The translations under genes were made by a program, and so were the position numbers. A stretch of DNA of 8,166 nucleotides from an uncultured Lachnospiraceae bacterium (GTDB taxonomy: Bacteria; Bacillota; Clostridia; Lachnospirales; Lachnospiraceae): contig CAUCOL010000073.1 in assembly GCA_958444395.1 (NCBI GenBank), forward strand, positions 1 to 8,166. Direction: 5' to 3'. Positions 1-6,961 of this stretch are shown here, piece after piece (the first letter of the stretch is position 1; the number at the start of each line of letters is the position of its first letter). Under the pieces are notes generated by a model. The model made no database searches, was not told the origin of the DNA, and was given only the letters and a program-made list of their open reading frames with translations.

Positions 1-639
1 CAATGTCTCTTTGAAGATGCGGCAGATATGCTGCGGTGAGACGGATATTACCTTGCAGAGATCATCCATTGTGATCGGATGTACAAAATGAGTACTGATA
101 TATTCCTGCAGTATAAGCAGCTGCCGACCGTATGGAGTATCATTGCATTCGTTGGTGTGAATCATGACTGTCTGATAGACAAATTCCATGATGAAATGAT
201 ATACGGCACCGGCAGCTAATATGTTTCCGGTTTTCGGATGCTTGATCAGATCCATACGCATCTGGTTCAGTATACGGTCTAACTCAGATTCATCCTGTAG
301 AGTAAATACACCACCATTTTCCAGGTGGAATTTTTTATACAGGGCAGGAAGCCCGGTGCCGCAGGGAACCATCCAGCGGATGTCCCAGATATCACCCTCA
401 GGATAATAGCCGTGAGGCTTTCCGGCAGGAATGAAAAAGGCAGAACTTTCGGGCAGTTCATAGATTTGATCATTCATTTCCAGCCAGCCGGAGCCATTGC
501 TGTTATAGAAGAACTGGTCGAATTCATAGCCGTCCGGGCGTTCGATGCGGGGCTGCAGTTCATGGAGACCGATACTTTGCACATAGAAAGGCAAATCAGA
601 GACGCCTTCTGTGGAAGGATACATATAGTACCAAATCAT
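1..639 (-). CDS. AraC-family transcriptional regulator, C-terminus cut off by the window edge
   Basis: Reading the minus strand from ATG at 639 gives 213 codons without a stop to position 1. The N-terminal half looks like the cupin-type ligand-binding domain of AraC regulators: a beta-rich stretch at residues 25-90 with the typical FFIPAGKPHGYYP segment at 68-80 followed by WDIRWM. Residues 178-213 begin the AraC DNA-binding domain, with the first helix-turn-helix at about 189-211 (TMDDLCKVISVSPQHICRIF). The second helix-turn-helix, about 50-70 residues, lies outside the window. The start is set by CAGGAGGA at 646-653, six bases upstream of the ATG. Members of this family sense a small ligand, often a sugar, and usually activate transport or catabolic genes; the ligand here is not readable. 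Its target may lie beyond the left edge. A role for the adjacent symporter is possible but only by proximity. Confidence 0.93.
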   Translation of the reverse strand, partial: MIWYYMYPSTEGVSDLPFYVQSIGLHELQPRIERPDGYEFDQFFYNSNGSGWLEMNDQIYELPESSAFFIPAGKPHGYYPEGDIWDIRWMVPCGTGLPALYKKFHLENGGVFTLQDESELDRILNQMRMDLIKHPKTGNILAAGAVYHFIMEFVYQTVMIHTNECNDTPYGRQLLILQEYISTHFVHPITMDDLCKVISVSPQHICRIFKETL

Positions 640-660
640 ATTCAATCCTCCTGTTACATT

Positions 661-668
661 GTCGCGAC
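661..668. promoter_or_regulatory. 8-bp perfect palindrome at the predicted AraC transcription start
   Basis: GTCGCGAC is a perfect palindrome and a GC island in AT-rich DNA. It sits immediately at or after the predicted start of transcription, between the -10 box and the ribosome binding site. That position would suit a repressor or autoregulatory site. An 8-bp palindrome can also occur by chance, so this is weak. Confidence 0.22.
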
Positions 669-675
669 TATAATT

Positions 676-704
676 ATTTTAACATCCGTAACTTTTAATT
701 ACAA
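676..704 (-). promoter_or_regulatory. Likely sigma-A promoter of the AraC-family gene
   Basis: On the minus strand, TTGTAA (699-704, 4 of 6 consensus bases) and TAAAAT (676-681, 5 of 6) are separated by exactly 17 bp. The start of transcription would fall near 669, giving a leader of about 30 nt before the ATG at 639. This suggests the regulator is transcribed on its own rather than only by read-through from the symporter. Prediction by eye only. Confidence 0.5.
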
Positions 705-765
705 CAAAAAGTAGATGAAATGTTCAAATCGTTCCATTATATTCATATATGATGCTCCCAGACTT

Positions 766-2121
766 TTACACCAATCCCTGAATCAGAATGATCAGGATCA
801 GCATTGGCAGAATGAATTGGAAGTAGTATTTCAGGCGTGGACTGATCTTGAGTCCGGTACCGGTATTTGTCTCTGCCAGATACTGATCGAAGCCCCAGCC
901 CCATTTCGTTACACAGAACAGGAGGTAGACGAGGGAACCGATCGGCAGCAGCAGATTGCTGACCAGAAAATCCTCTGTATCCAGGACGTCACGGTCTCCG
1001 ATCAGGTGCAGGTCGCTCCAGACGTTGTAGCCGAGGACACATGGCATGCTGGCGATCAGGATGATCACGCAGTTGATCAGGGCAGCTTTCCTGCGGGTCC
1101 AGCCAAACATATCCATACCGAAGGACATGATATTTTCAAAGACGGCGATGACTGTGGAGAAGCTGGCAAAGGTCATGAACAGGAAGAACAGGGTTCCCCA
1201 GATCCTGCCGCCGTTCATATGGACAAACACGTTTGGCAGGGTGATGAAGATCAGTTTTGGACCGGAGCCAACTTCGACGCCGTAGCTGAAGCAGGCTGGG
1301 AAAATGATCAGACCGGACATGATCGCTACGAAGGTATCAAGCGCGCAGATGCGGACGCCTTCGCCTGCCAGTGCATTGTCCCGGCTCATATAGCTGCCGA
1401 AGATCTCCATAGCGGCAACGCCAAGACTAAGGGTGAAGAATGCCTGGTTCATGGCGGCGGCGATGACATTTCCAAGTCCGATTTTACGGACAGCTCCAAG
1501 ATCCGGGATCAGGTAGAAGCTGAGTCCTTTGCCGGCACCGGACAGGGTCAGGCTGTGTACTGCCAGTACAACGATCAACAGCAGCAGGGCGCTCATCATG
1601 AATTTACTGATCTTTTCCAGACCGTTCTGCAGTCCCATGCTGACGACCAGGAATCCGGCGATGACGGTGAGAACCATCCAGAAAGTCATTTGTTTTGGGT
1701 CGGCCAGCAGCCGGTTAAAGACAGCATTTGTGGCATCGGTATCCATTCCCGGTGAGAAAGCACCGGTGATGAATTTGTAAAAATACGTAACCATCCAGCC
1801 GGAGACGGTTGTGTAGTACATCATCAGCAGATAACAGCCCAGGATGGCGAACCATCCGTGTATGTGCCATTTGCTTCCCGGCTTTTCCAATGCCTGATAA
1901 CTCTGCACGGCACTTTTGCGGCTTGCACGGCCGACTGCTAGTTCCATAGTCAGGACAGGAAGACCCATGATGATCAGGAAGAACAGGTAAAACAGTACGA
2001 ACAGCCCGCCGCCGTTTTCTCCTGCTACATAGGGAAAACGCCAGACATTTCCGATGCCGATGGCACAGCCCGCACTGACCAGGATAAAGCCCAGGCGTGA
2101 TTTAAAAGATTCTCGTTTCAT
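766..2121 (-). CDS. Sodium-dependent transporter of the NSS (neurotransmitter:sodium symporter) family
   Basis: The 451-residue product is very hydrophobic, with about 11 membrane helices. TM1 carries the family signature GIGNVWRFPY (residues 22-31), where the unwound helix binds Na+ and substrate. TM6 has the conserved NQAFFTLSLG segment (225-234). TM8 has SFSTVIAVFE (320-329), aligning with the Na2-site Thr/Ser of LeuT. The GSGPKLIFITLP segment (286-296) is also typical. The protein ends just after TM11 and so lacks TM12, as in the 11-helix bacterial members Tyt1 and MhsT; it is not truncated. Family members take up amino acids or related compounds with Na+; the substrate cannot be read from the sequence. 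The start is supported by AAAGGA at 2131-2136, nine bases upstream. No clear terminator follows before the AraC gene, 126 bases downstream on the same strand. A long open frame on the opposite strand (715-1755) is a shadow. Confidence 0.95.
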   Translation of the reverse strand: MKRESFKSRLGFILVSAGCAIGIGNVWRFPYVAGENGGGLFVLFYLFFLIIMGLPVLTMELAVGRASRKSAVQSYQALEKPGSKWHIHGWFAILGCYLLMMYYTTVSGWMVTYFYKFITGAFSPGMDTDATNAVFNRLLADPKQMTFWMVLTVIAGFLVVSMGLQNGLEKISKFMMSALLLLIVVLAVHSLTLSGAGKGLSFYLIPDLGAVRKIGLGNVIAAAMNQAFFTLSLGVAAMEIFGSYMSRDNALAGEGVRICALDTFVAIMSGLIIFPACFSYGVEVGSGPKLIFITLPNVFVHMNGGRIWGTLFFLFMTFASFSTVIAVFENIMSFGMDMFGWTRRKAALINCVIILIASMPCVLGYNVWSDLHLIGDRDVLDTEDFLVSNLLLPIGSLVYLLFCVTKWGWGFDQYLAETNTGTGLKISPRLKYYFQFILPMLILIILIQGLV

Positions 2122-2147
2122 ACATTTCGTTCCTTTCGTTATGTTAT

Positions 2148-2153
2148 ATTATA
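2148..2153 (-). promoter_or_regulatory. Likely -10 box of the symporter promoter
   Basis: TATAAT, a perfect -10 hexamer on the minus strand, lies about 27 bases upstream of the symporter start codon and predicts a leader of about 20 nt. The -35 position at a 17-bp spacing (2171-2176, AACCGC) is poor and overlaps the proximal arm of an inverted repeat. A weak -35 under a palindrome suggests regulation by a bound protein, most simply an activator. Confidence 0.5.
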
Positions 2154-2171
2154 TTGATTTCGGTGTATTCG

Positions 2172-2199
2172 CGGTTCGTAACAGAGAAGGTACGAACCG
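2172..2199. promoter_or_regulatory. 9-bp inverted repeat, candidate operator for the symporter
   Basis: CGGTTCGTA (2172-2180) and TACGAACCG (2191-2199) are perfect inverted repeats with a 10-base spacer. Their centres are about 19 bp apart, close to two helical turns, which suits a dimeric regulator. The proximal arm covers the -35 position of the symporter promoter. No T-run follows on either strand, so it is not a terminator. The regulator is unknown. The site lies about 55 bp upstream of the -35 box of the plus-strand gene and could also influence it. Confidence 0.42.
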
Positions 2200-2204
2200 T
2201 TATG

Positions 2205-2233
2205 ATTTTACAAATTTTTACTGCATTTTACAA
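2205..2233. promoter_or_regulatory. Pair of ATTTTACAA direct repeats, 20 bp apart, upstream of the secreted-protein promoter
   Basis: ATTTTACAA occurs at 2205-2213 and again at 2225-2233, a start-to-start distance of 20 bp, which places both on one face of the helix. The second copy ends 20 bp before the -35 box of the plus-strand gene. The spacing fits regulators that bind tandem direct repeats, including AraC-type proteins. Alternatively it is an AT-rich UP-element-like sequence. Confidence 0.3.
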
Positions 2234-2253
2234 TGGTTTGGTACGTATTTTTC

Positions 2254-2282
2254 TTGACTTTTTTGTGCGCGTCCACGATAAT
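2254..2282 (+). promoter_or_regulatory. Strong sigma-A promoter of the PPC-like secreted protein gene
   Basis: TTGACT (2254-2259, 5 of 6) and GATAAT (2277-2282, 5 of 6) are separated by exactly 17 bp. Transcription should begin near 2289, leaving a leader of only about 22 nt. This leader contains a near-ideal ribosome binding site, AGGAGGTGA (2296-2304), six bases before the ATG. The combination predicts high expression. Confidence 0.82.
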
Positions 2283-2310
2283 AGATGTATTACACAGGAG
2301 GTGAACGAAA

Positions 2311-3540
2311 ATGATTAAGAAAACAAATCTGATGACAAAGTGGAGCGGGATCGTTCTGAGTGCCGCTCTGGTGCTGACAAGTGTGCTGACACCGTCAGCC
2401 GTTACAAAGGTTCAGGCAGCAGATGTTTCTTCTGAGTACAGTCAGAAGGCGACAGAACTATCACTGAATGGAGCATGGAGTTCAGACTGCTATATTACAG
2501 ATACGGATACAGAGGACTGGTATCGGCTGAATGTTCCTTCCGATGGAAAGGTGATTCTGCGCTGTATGTCGTATATGCGTTATCTGAATTTCGACTTTTA
2601 TACGGATCAGCTGATCACACAGCTGGAGGATAAGTATTCCTTCTGGGGAACGGACACAGCACCGAAGACAGAGGAATGGACAGAGTATCTGAGTGCAGGT
2701 ACCTACTATCTGCATATCAGCCAGAATGGCGATAACACGGGACGATACAGAATCTACGCTGGTTTTGAGAGTTATAATGCGAATGATGCGGGTGCTGATT
2801 CTTTTGATAAGCCATTTTCACTGGCACAGAATACGACGATCACAGGCGGTCTGACACGCAGTGATAAGGAAGACTGGTATAAGTTTACAGTTCCTGCGAA
2901 TGGTGCGTATAATGTTAAGCTCGTTTCTTATATGAATTCGCTGGATTATGTATTGTATAATTCAGATCTGTCGAAGAAACTGGATGATTCCTGGTATCGT
3001 GGTGGTACAGAGACACAGCCTGCGACAAAGATTTATAATTATACGCTGAGTCCGGGGAATTATTATATCAAGCTGTCCTGCGGGGATTATGGTAAATATA
3101 CGATCGGATGGGCTGCTTTGACGCCGGAGAATTGCTCGCATGAGTATGAAGCAGTTGTGACGGCACCGACATTTACACAGAAGGGTTATACGACCTACAC
3201 CTGCAAGATCTGTGGTAACCAGTATAAGGATCAGTATACGGCGAAGCTGAAGCTGAGCCGGGGATCTCTGAATGTACTGTATGGAAAGAAGAAAGCGATC
3301 CTTGCTTACTATTATGCAGTCGGATCTGCCGATGGCTATCAGTTCCGTTACAGTACGAATAAGAAGTTCAAAAAGGGCGTTAAGACAGTTAAGAAGAGTG
3401 GCGCTTACGGCGGATACAAGAAGCTGACGAAGTTAAAGAGTCGTAAGAAATATTACGTACAGGTACGTGCCTATAAGGTGGAAAACGGAAAGACCGTATA
3501 CGGTGCATGGTCTTCTAAGAAAGCAAAGAAAACAAAATAA
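2311..3540 (+). CDS. Secreted protein with two PPC-like repeats, a putative zinc knuckle and a basic Fn3-like C-terminus
   Basis: The 409-residue product starts with a signal peptide: basic residues, a hydrophobic core at 12-30 and VQA-AD cleavage near residue 36. Two related beta-rich repeats follow (about 45-151 and 158-267). Each carries an EDWYxxxVPxxG core (68-79 and 187-198) and a YYxxxS element, and they resemble bacterial pre-peptidase C-terminal (PPC) domains. No protease or other catalytic domain accompanies them. Residues 275-301 hold CxH and CxxC pairs (C275, H277, C298, C301) in a YTCKICG context, which could bind zinc. Residues 310-409 form an Fn3-like module with YYVQVRAY and a lysine-rich end. 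There is no LPxTG motif or transmembrane anchor, so retention may depend on charge or binding. The likely role is adhesion or ligand binding at the surface; function is not established. It is monocistronic, with its own promoter and terminator. Confidence 0.9.
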   Translation: MIKKTNLMTKWSGIVLSAALVLTSVLTPSAVTKVQAADVSSEYSQKATELSLNGAWSSDCYITDTDTEDWYRLNVPSDGKVILRCMSYMRYLNFDFYTDQLITQLEDKYSFWGTDTAPKTEEWTEYLSAGTYYLHISQNGDNTGRYRIYAGFESYNANDAGADSFDKPFSLAQNTTITGGLTRSDKEDWYKFTVPANGAYNVKLVSYMNSLDYVLYNSDLSKKLDDSWYRGGTETQPATKIYNYTLSPGNYYIKLSCGDYGKYTIGWAALTPENCSHEYEAVVTAPTFTQKGYTTYTCKICGNQYKDQYTAKLKLSRGSLNVLYGKKKAILAYYYAVGSADGYQFRYSTNKKFKKGVKTVKKSGAYGGYKKLTKLKSRKKYYVQVRAYKVENGKTVYGAWSSKKAKKTK

Positions 3541-3556
3541 ACATCTGGTATATTTC

Positions 3557-3589
3557 AAAGTCTGCAAAATAAAGGATGAAATATTGTCT
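3557..3589 (+). repeat. Repeat copy 1: AAAGTCTGC-N8-GGATGAAATATTGTCT
   Basis: This 33-base stretch matches 7923-7955: the first 9 bases are identical, the 8-base spacer has the same length but is diverged, and the last 16 bases differ at one position (27 of 33 overall). Here the second block forms the left arm of the terminator hairpin. In the other copy it is not followed by a matching right arm within the window. Confidence 0.6.
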
Positions 3590-3619
3590 CAGTGGGGACA
3601 ATATTTCATCCTTATTTTT
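3572..3619 (+). terminator. Long hairpin terminator between convergent genes, probably bidirectional
   Basis: A 15-bp perfect stem pairs 3574-3588 (GGATGAAATATTGTC) with 3597-3611. It extends by two A-U pairs outside, plus one wobble and one C-G pair inside, to about 19 bp with a four-base loop (AGTG). On the plus strand it is followed by TTATTTTT, giving a standard intrinsic terminator 32 bases after the stop of the secreted-protein gene. On the minus strand the hairpin is followed by TTTATTTT, so it can also end transcripts of the lectin-like gene that finishes at 3750. Confidence 0.88.
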
Positions 3620-3749
3620 GTAGGCTATGGTTTTGTTAATGCACGAAAGACAGATAGTGCCGTATCTTTTTCCTGACCGGCACACGATGGACTGCTTTTA
3701 GCAGTTGTGACCTGCTCACATGTGCAATATATCAAAATCCTTCTGTGGA

Positions 3750-6700
3750 TTATTTGATCGTGACGATCACAGTCGCATAAACACCGTTCTGCGCATAGAC
3801 CCAGACCTTGCATTTTCCGGCACTGACGGCTTTGAGCCTGCCGGAACGTTTGGTGGCAGTGACCAATGTGGAATCATCAGATTCGTAAGCCAGTTTCCTG
3901 TGCTTCATGATCGGCTTCTTCTTCTCGGCACGGATTTCTTTTGCTTTGACTTTAACAGTCTGACCGATCTTCAGAGTGATCTTTTTGGATTTCTTCTTAC
4001 CGATCTTTAATACCTTTACACCTTTTGCCATGCCCAGCTTACCGCCCTTTGTTACAGCGTGGATATTTGGGGCGGCAGCGATGGTTACTTTTTTGCCGTC
4101 GATCTGCTTATAGGCAACGACCAGATATTTATAATATTTTCCTTTTTTCAGCTTTTTCTGCGTCCAGGTCAGCTTATTGGCACCCTTGATCGTCTTTACT
4201 TTTTTCAGACGATACCGTTTGCCGTGGTTGTTACACTGGTTGGCATAGATCACGTAGCCGTCGGCCCCGGATTGTTTTACCCATTTCAGGGTAATGGTTT
4301 TTCGGCTGGAACGGATGGCTCTTGCTTTCAGCTTACTGAAACATGCCCCTTTGACGTCTTTGTCATTTTTTAGTTTCTTCACATAGGTATCTGTGACACG
4401 GATCGTATTTAGGGAAATACCATTGGAATCAACGTATGTTTTGATCAGCTCCGCTGTTGGTACGCCTACCTTGTAGATCTTAATGATCTCTTCGATCGGT
4501 ACACCGGTGTTTGGCTTTGGTGTAACCGCAGGAAGGGTCAGTGTAGGAGCGCCGGCTGTGGCTGGTGTCGTTGGCGTCTGGGTCGGTACCGTTGTTGGTG
4601 ACGGTGCTGTCGGCTGTGGAGAGGCAGAGCCTGCGTCCGTTGGAGCCGGAGAAGCGGCTGACAGAGATACATGAACCGTTGTGGACACCTGCTTTCCGGT
4701 TGTTTTGTCAGTTGCATAGACCTTTACGGGAACAGTTTCGGCAGAGTCGTTTTTGATCTTGCTGTTGAGTACTGCCAGATCGGTATTGTCTATCGTTACA
4801 TTTTCGACGCCGGAGCCATCGTTATATCGTGCGACAACCTCTGCCAGTTCTTTGAACTGATCTTCACTGATGGAAGAAGTTCCTTTGCTGACGGCGAAGT
4901 CATTTGCGGTCAGATTGATGTCCGGTACCGTTGTTTCGGAACTGGTGGAATCAGCATTTCCCTCGTCCTTTACGGTAACGGTTACTTTATTTACTTTATC
5001 TTTATAAGTATAGATCAGCTCGTAGGATCCTTTCGCTGCCCTGATGTTCGATGCGTCTACCTTGATCGTATCATCAGCAGATGGGATCCAGGTTCCGTTA
5101 TCGGTAGCAGCTGCATTGCCAAGTGTTTTTAACATGACAGCAACGTCTGTCTGATCCTGCTTTAATACAACGGTTTTTGCCTGATCTAAGGTGATACAGA
5201 AGTTGTTGGCACCCAGGTAAATGATGTCCTTCTGGGTGTCGTAGCGGCGGTTATCTACAACAGTGGCAGTGATGGTTTTCGTAACATTACCGTCTTTATC
5301 AGTTAATGTCAGAGAGATTTTGCCGGGTTCTTTCATAGCATTTAATACATCGAGAGAATCTTTTGCTACGATAACATTTTCGCCATGATCGGTGTTACCG
5401 TCACCGTCTGTATAGGAAGCATTCGATGCGGTTACGACCTGCGAAGAGGTAATCCTGCCGATGTCATCCATAGACAGAATGCAGTCGGAACCTGTGATAA
5501 ATGCATTGTTCGCCGGGGTGCCTGACGGTGAAGCCGTTGGAGTGCCTGCGTCATCGGCACAGATGATCACCTGACGTTTGATGCTTGGATTGGTCATCGC
5601 ATTATCAATGTCTGCCGTACCGTCTTTATCGCTGGTCTTATAGGCACTCCATTCGATGATGTAGCCTTTGATACCATAGGCGTTACGTTCGGTCAGGTTC
5701 GGATTATAATCATTCCAGTTTGCCTGTGAAAATCCATATTCCAGTGCATATTCCTGTGGGTACTTTGGATTATTCGGGCGGTTGTTACACTGGTTGTTTG
5801 GCTCGCTGTCACCATTCCAATCCGTGTAGGCGTTGTCGATTGCGCCCGGGACTGTGCCATTGCCAAAATTCTGTGCAGTACCGGCATCATTGGTTCGATA
5901 GAAGGAAGTGCCCGCTTCCGGACCACAGATCCAGGACCAGTCCGTTACATTCTTGGATGCATCCTCCTGCACCGGCTTTAATGCATCGGCAGAAATCGCA
6001 TCTGCGTCGAGTGTAAATCCGGTATATCCGTCAGATGGAAGCTGGGTTCTTGCGCCTCCGATCCATGCCTGGAGATCGCCGCCCAGAGATTCGTACAGAT
6101 ATTTTTCCTCATTTGCGCTGGTAATGGTAGCAAGGTATCCCTTCATACCCTGGAAGATCGTGTTTTTTGCCTGTTTATAGGCATCGTACCAGGTGGAAGT
6201 GGTATCGCTGAATGTGACATATTTATAGAAATGCAGTGTACCATCGATCGCCATAGCCGTCGAATCACCATCCGGAAGATCGCAGGAATTGGCTACGACA
6301 GATATCTGCTGTTTGGTAGAGGAGCTGACGCCCTCGCCACGATAAAATACAAGACCTTTTAAGAAAGTTTCAATCTGGGCATCTGTGATATTAGTTCCGA
6401 TCACTGTCATGGAGGTGAGGTTCATACCGGGAGTCAAAGTCTCCTTGTATTTCTCATCGGTATCCAGACCTGTCATGGAACTTGCATTTCCCAGATCGAT
6501 CGTAGATGGAAGTTTAAAATATCCGCCATTATCGATCGAGAGACAGAAGATTTTCTGACTGCCGCTGATATGGACGGCTACATTTGTGAATCGGTAGGAG
6601 GAACGGTCTGTGGACCAGGTCTCTTCTCCTAATTCAATCGTATCTTTGGTGTTGCCGGCAGCAACTGCACGCGCGGCATGAAATGAAAGATTGGATGGCA

Positions 6701-6761
6701 TCAGACTGACAACCATGACAAGTGCCAGAAGTAATGCCAAAAGTCGTTTTGTTTTGTTCAT
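3750..6761 (-). CDS. Large secreted protein with a C-type-lectin-like domain, Pro/Thr linker, Fn3-like and Ig-like modules
   Basis: The product is 1003 residues from the chosen start. A signal peptide (KTKR, hydrophobic core at 7-21) is probably cleaved at about residue 32-35. Residues 36-175 are beta-rich. Residues 176-372 form a C-type-lectin-like domain with GYLATIT, WIGG (233-236), an EPN triplet (320-322), a WND triplet (349-351) and a GYIIEW end strand. In animal mannose-type lectins EPN and WND ligate Ca2+ and sugar; carrying that over here is inference. Residues 400-700 hold further beta-domains without clear assignment. A Pro/Thr/Ser linker (about 699-753) leads to an Fn3-like module (809-904) and a Big_2-like Ig module (911-1003) ending in IVTIK. 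No LPxTG or C-terminal membrane anchor is visible. The protein is probably a surface or secreted adhesin, perhaps glycan-binding. An upstream in-frame ATG at 6773 would add four residues but has no room for a ribosome binding site. Confidence 0.9.
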   Translation of the reverse strand: MNKTKRLLALLLALVMVVSLMPSNLSFHAARAVAAGNTKDTIELGEETWSTDRSSYRFTNVAVHISGSQKIFCLSIDNGGYFKLPSTIDLGNASSMTGLDTDEKYKETLTPGMNLTSMTVIGTNITDAQIETFLKGLVFYRGEGVSSSTKQQISVVANSCDLPDGDSTAMAIDGTLHFYKYVTFSDTTSTWYDAYKQAKNTIFQGMKGYLATITSANEEKYLYESLGGDLQAWIGGARTQLPSDGYTGFTLDADAISADALKPVQEDASKNVTDWSWICGPEAGTSFYRTNDAGTAQNFGNGTVPGAIDNAYTDWNGDSEPNNQCNNRPNNPKYPQEYALEYGFSQANWNDYNPNLTERNAYGIKGYIIEWSAYKTSDKDGTADIDNAMTNPSIKRQVIICADDAGTPTASPSGTPANNAFITGSDCILSMDDIGRITSSQVVTASNASYTDGDGNTDHGENVIVAKDSLDVLNAMKEPGKISLTLTDKDGNVTKTITATVVDNRRYDTQKDIIYLGANNFCITLDQAKTVVLKQDQTDVAVMLKTLGNAAATDNGTWIPSADDTIKVDASNIRAAKGSYELIYTYKDKVNKVTVTVKDEGNADSTSSETTVPDINLTANDFAVSKGTSSISEDQFKELAEVVARYNDGSGVENVTIDNTDLAVLNSKIKNDSAETVPVKVYATDKTTGKQVSTTVHVSLSAASPAPTDAGSASPQPTAPSPTTVPTQTPTTPATAGAPTLTLPAVTPKPNTGVPIEEIIKIYKVGVPTAELIKTYVDSNGISLNTIRVTDTYVKKLKNDKDVKGACFSKLKARAIRSSRKTITLKWVKQSGADGYVIYANQCNNHGKRYRLKKVKTIKGANKLTWTQKKLKKGKYYKYLVVAYKQIDGKKVTIAAAPNIHAVTKGGKLGMAKGVKVLKIGKKKSKKITLKIGQTVKVKAKEIRAEKKKPIMKHRKLAYESDDSTLVTATKRSGRLKAVSAGKCKVWVYAQNGVYATVIVTIK
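5646..6236 (-). other. C-type-lectin-like domain coding segment
   Basis: This is the part of the large secreted-protein gene that encodes the lectin-like fold. It runs from the FYKYVTF strand, through the GYLATIT helix-strand region and WIGG, to the GYIIEW end strand. The EPN codons are at 5796-5804 and the WND codons at 5709-5717. Acidic and Asn-rich sequence between them (NNQCNNRPNNPKYPQ) forms an unusually long loop. Confidence 0.75.
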
Positions 6762-6772
6762 AGTGCTTTTCA

Positions 6773-6780
6773 TCCTTTCT
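6773..6780 (-). promoter_or_regulatory. Ribosome binding site that selects the start of the lectin-like gene
   Basis: AGAAAGGA on the minus strand is complementary to the 16S 3' end. Its last A is also the A of the ATG at 6773, so that codon cannot be served by this site. The ATG at 6761 lies 11 bases downstream. Because the motif matches the 5' part of the anti-Shine-Dalgarno complement, that spacing is suitable. The site therefore favours 6761 as the start. Confidence 0.6.
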
Positions 6781-6838
6781 TCTTTTGGTAATGCTCCGAA
6801 ATCACAGGGATTGGGAAAGGTTACCTATTTTTATAGAA

Positions 6839-6847
6839 ATTATAGCA
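6839..6847 (-). promoter_or_regulatory. Extended -10 promoter of the lectin-like gene
   Basis: The minus strand reads TGCTATAAT: a perfect TATAAT (6839-6844) preceded by the TGn extension. The -35 position at 17 bp (6862-6867, TATTCA) is poor, as is usual for extended -10 promoters. Transcription would start near 6832, giving a leader of about 70 nt. A GCAC-N5-GTGC inverted repeat (6845-6857) overlaps the TG extension and spacer and could be a small operator. Confidence 0.6.
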
Positions 6848-6961
6848 CGCAATGTGCGGGATGAATAGTTATGAAAATGACAAAAAACGATAGTTTTATA
6901 GTGGGTTTACTGGGCGATTTGCCAAGAAAAACAACCGCTCATATGCACAGAAAAACGGGCA

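Noticed and set aside
640..765. Terminator between the symporter and the AraC gene
   Set aside because: Only an AT-only-type palindrome (TCATATATGA, 743-752) is present, with no stable stem or T-run, so no terminator can be supported.
715..1755. A 346-codon open frame on the plus strand
   Set aside because: It lies antisense to the symporter, whose membrane helices and motifs are unmistakable. Its low-complexity Asp/Gln/His-rich product is what reversed hydrophobic codons give.
3691..3705. ACTGCT-TTT-AGCAGT hairpin as terminator of the lectin-like gene
   Set aside because: The 6-bp stem has only a three-base loop and no T-run on either strand. The longer hairpin at 3572-3619 is a much better terminator.
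5646..6236. Lectin-like domain as the variable protein of a diversity-generating retroelement
   Set aside because: There is no template repeat, no reverse transcriptase, and the domain is not at the C-terminus; nothing in the window supports a retroelement.
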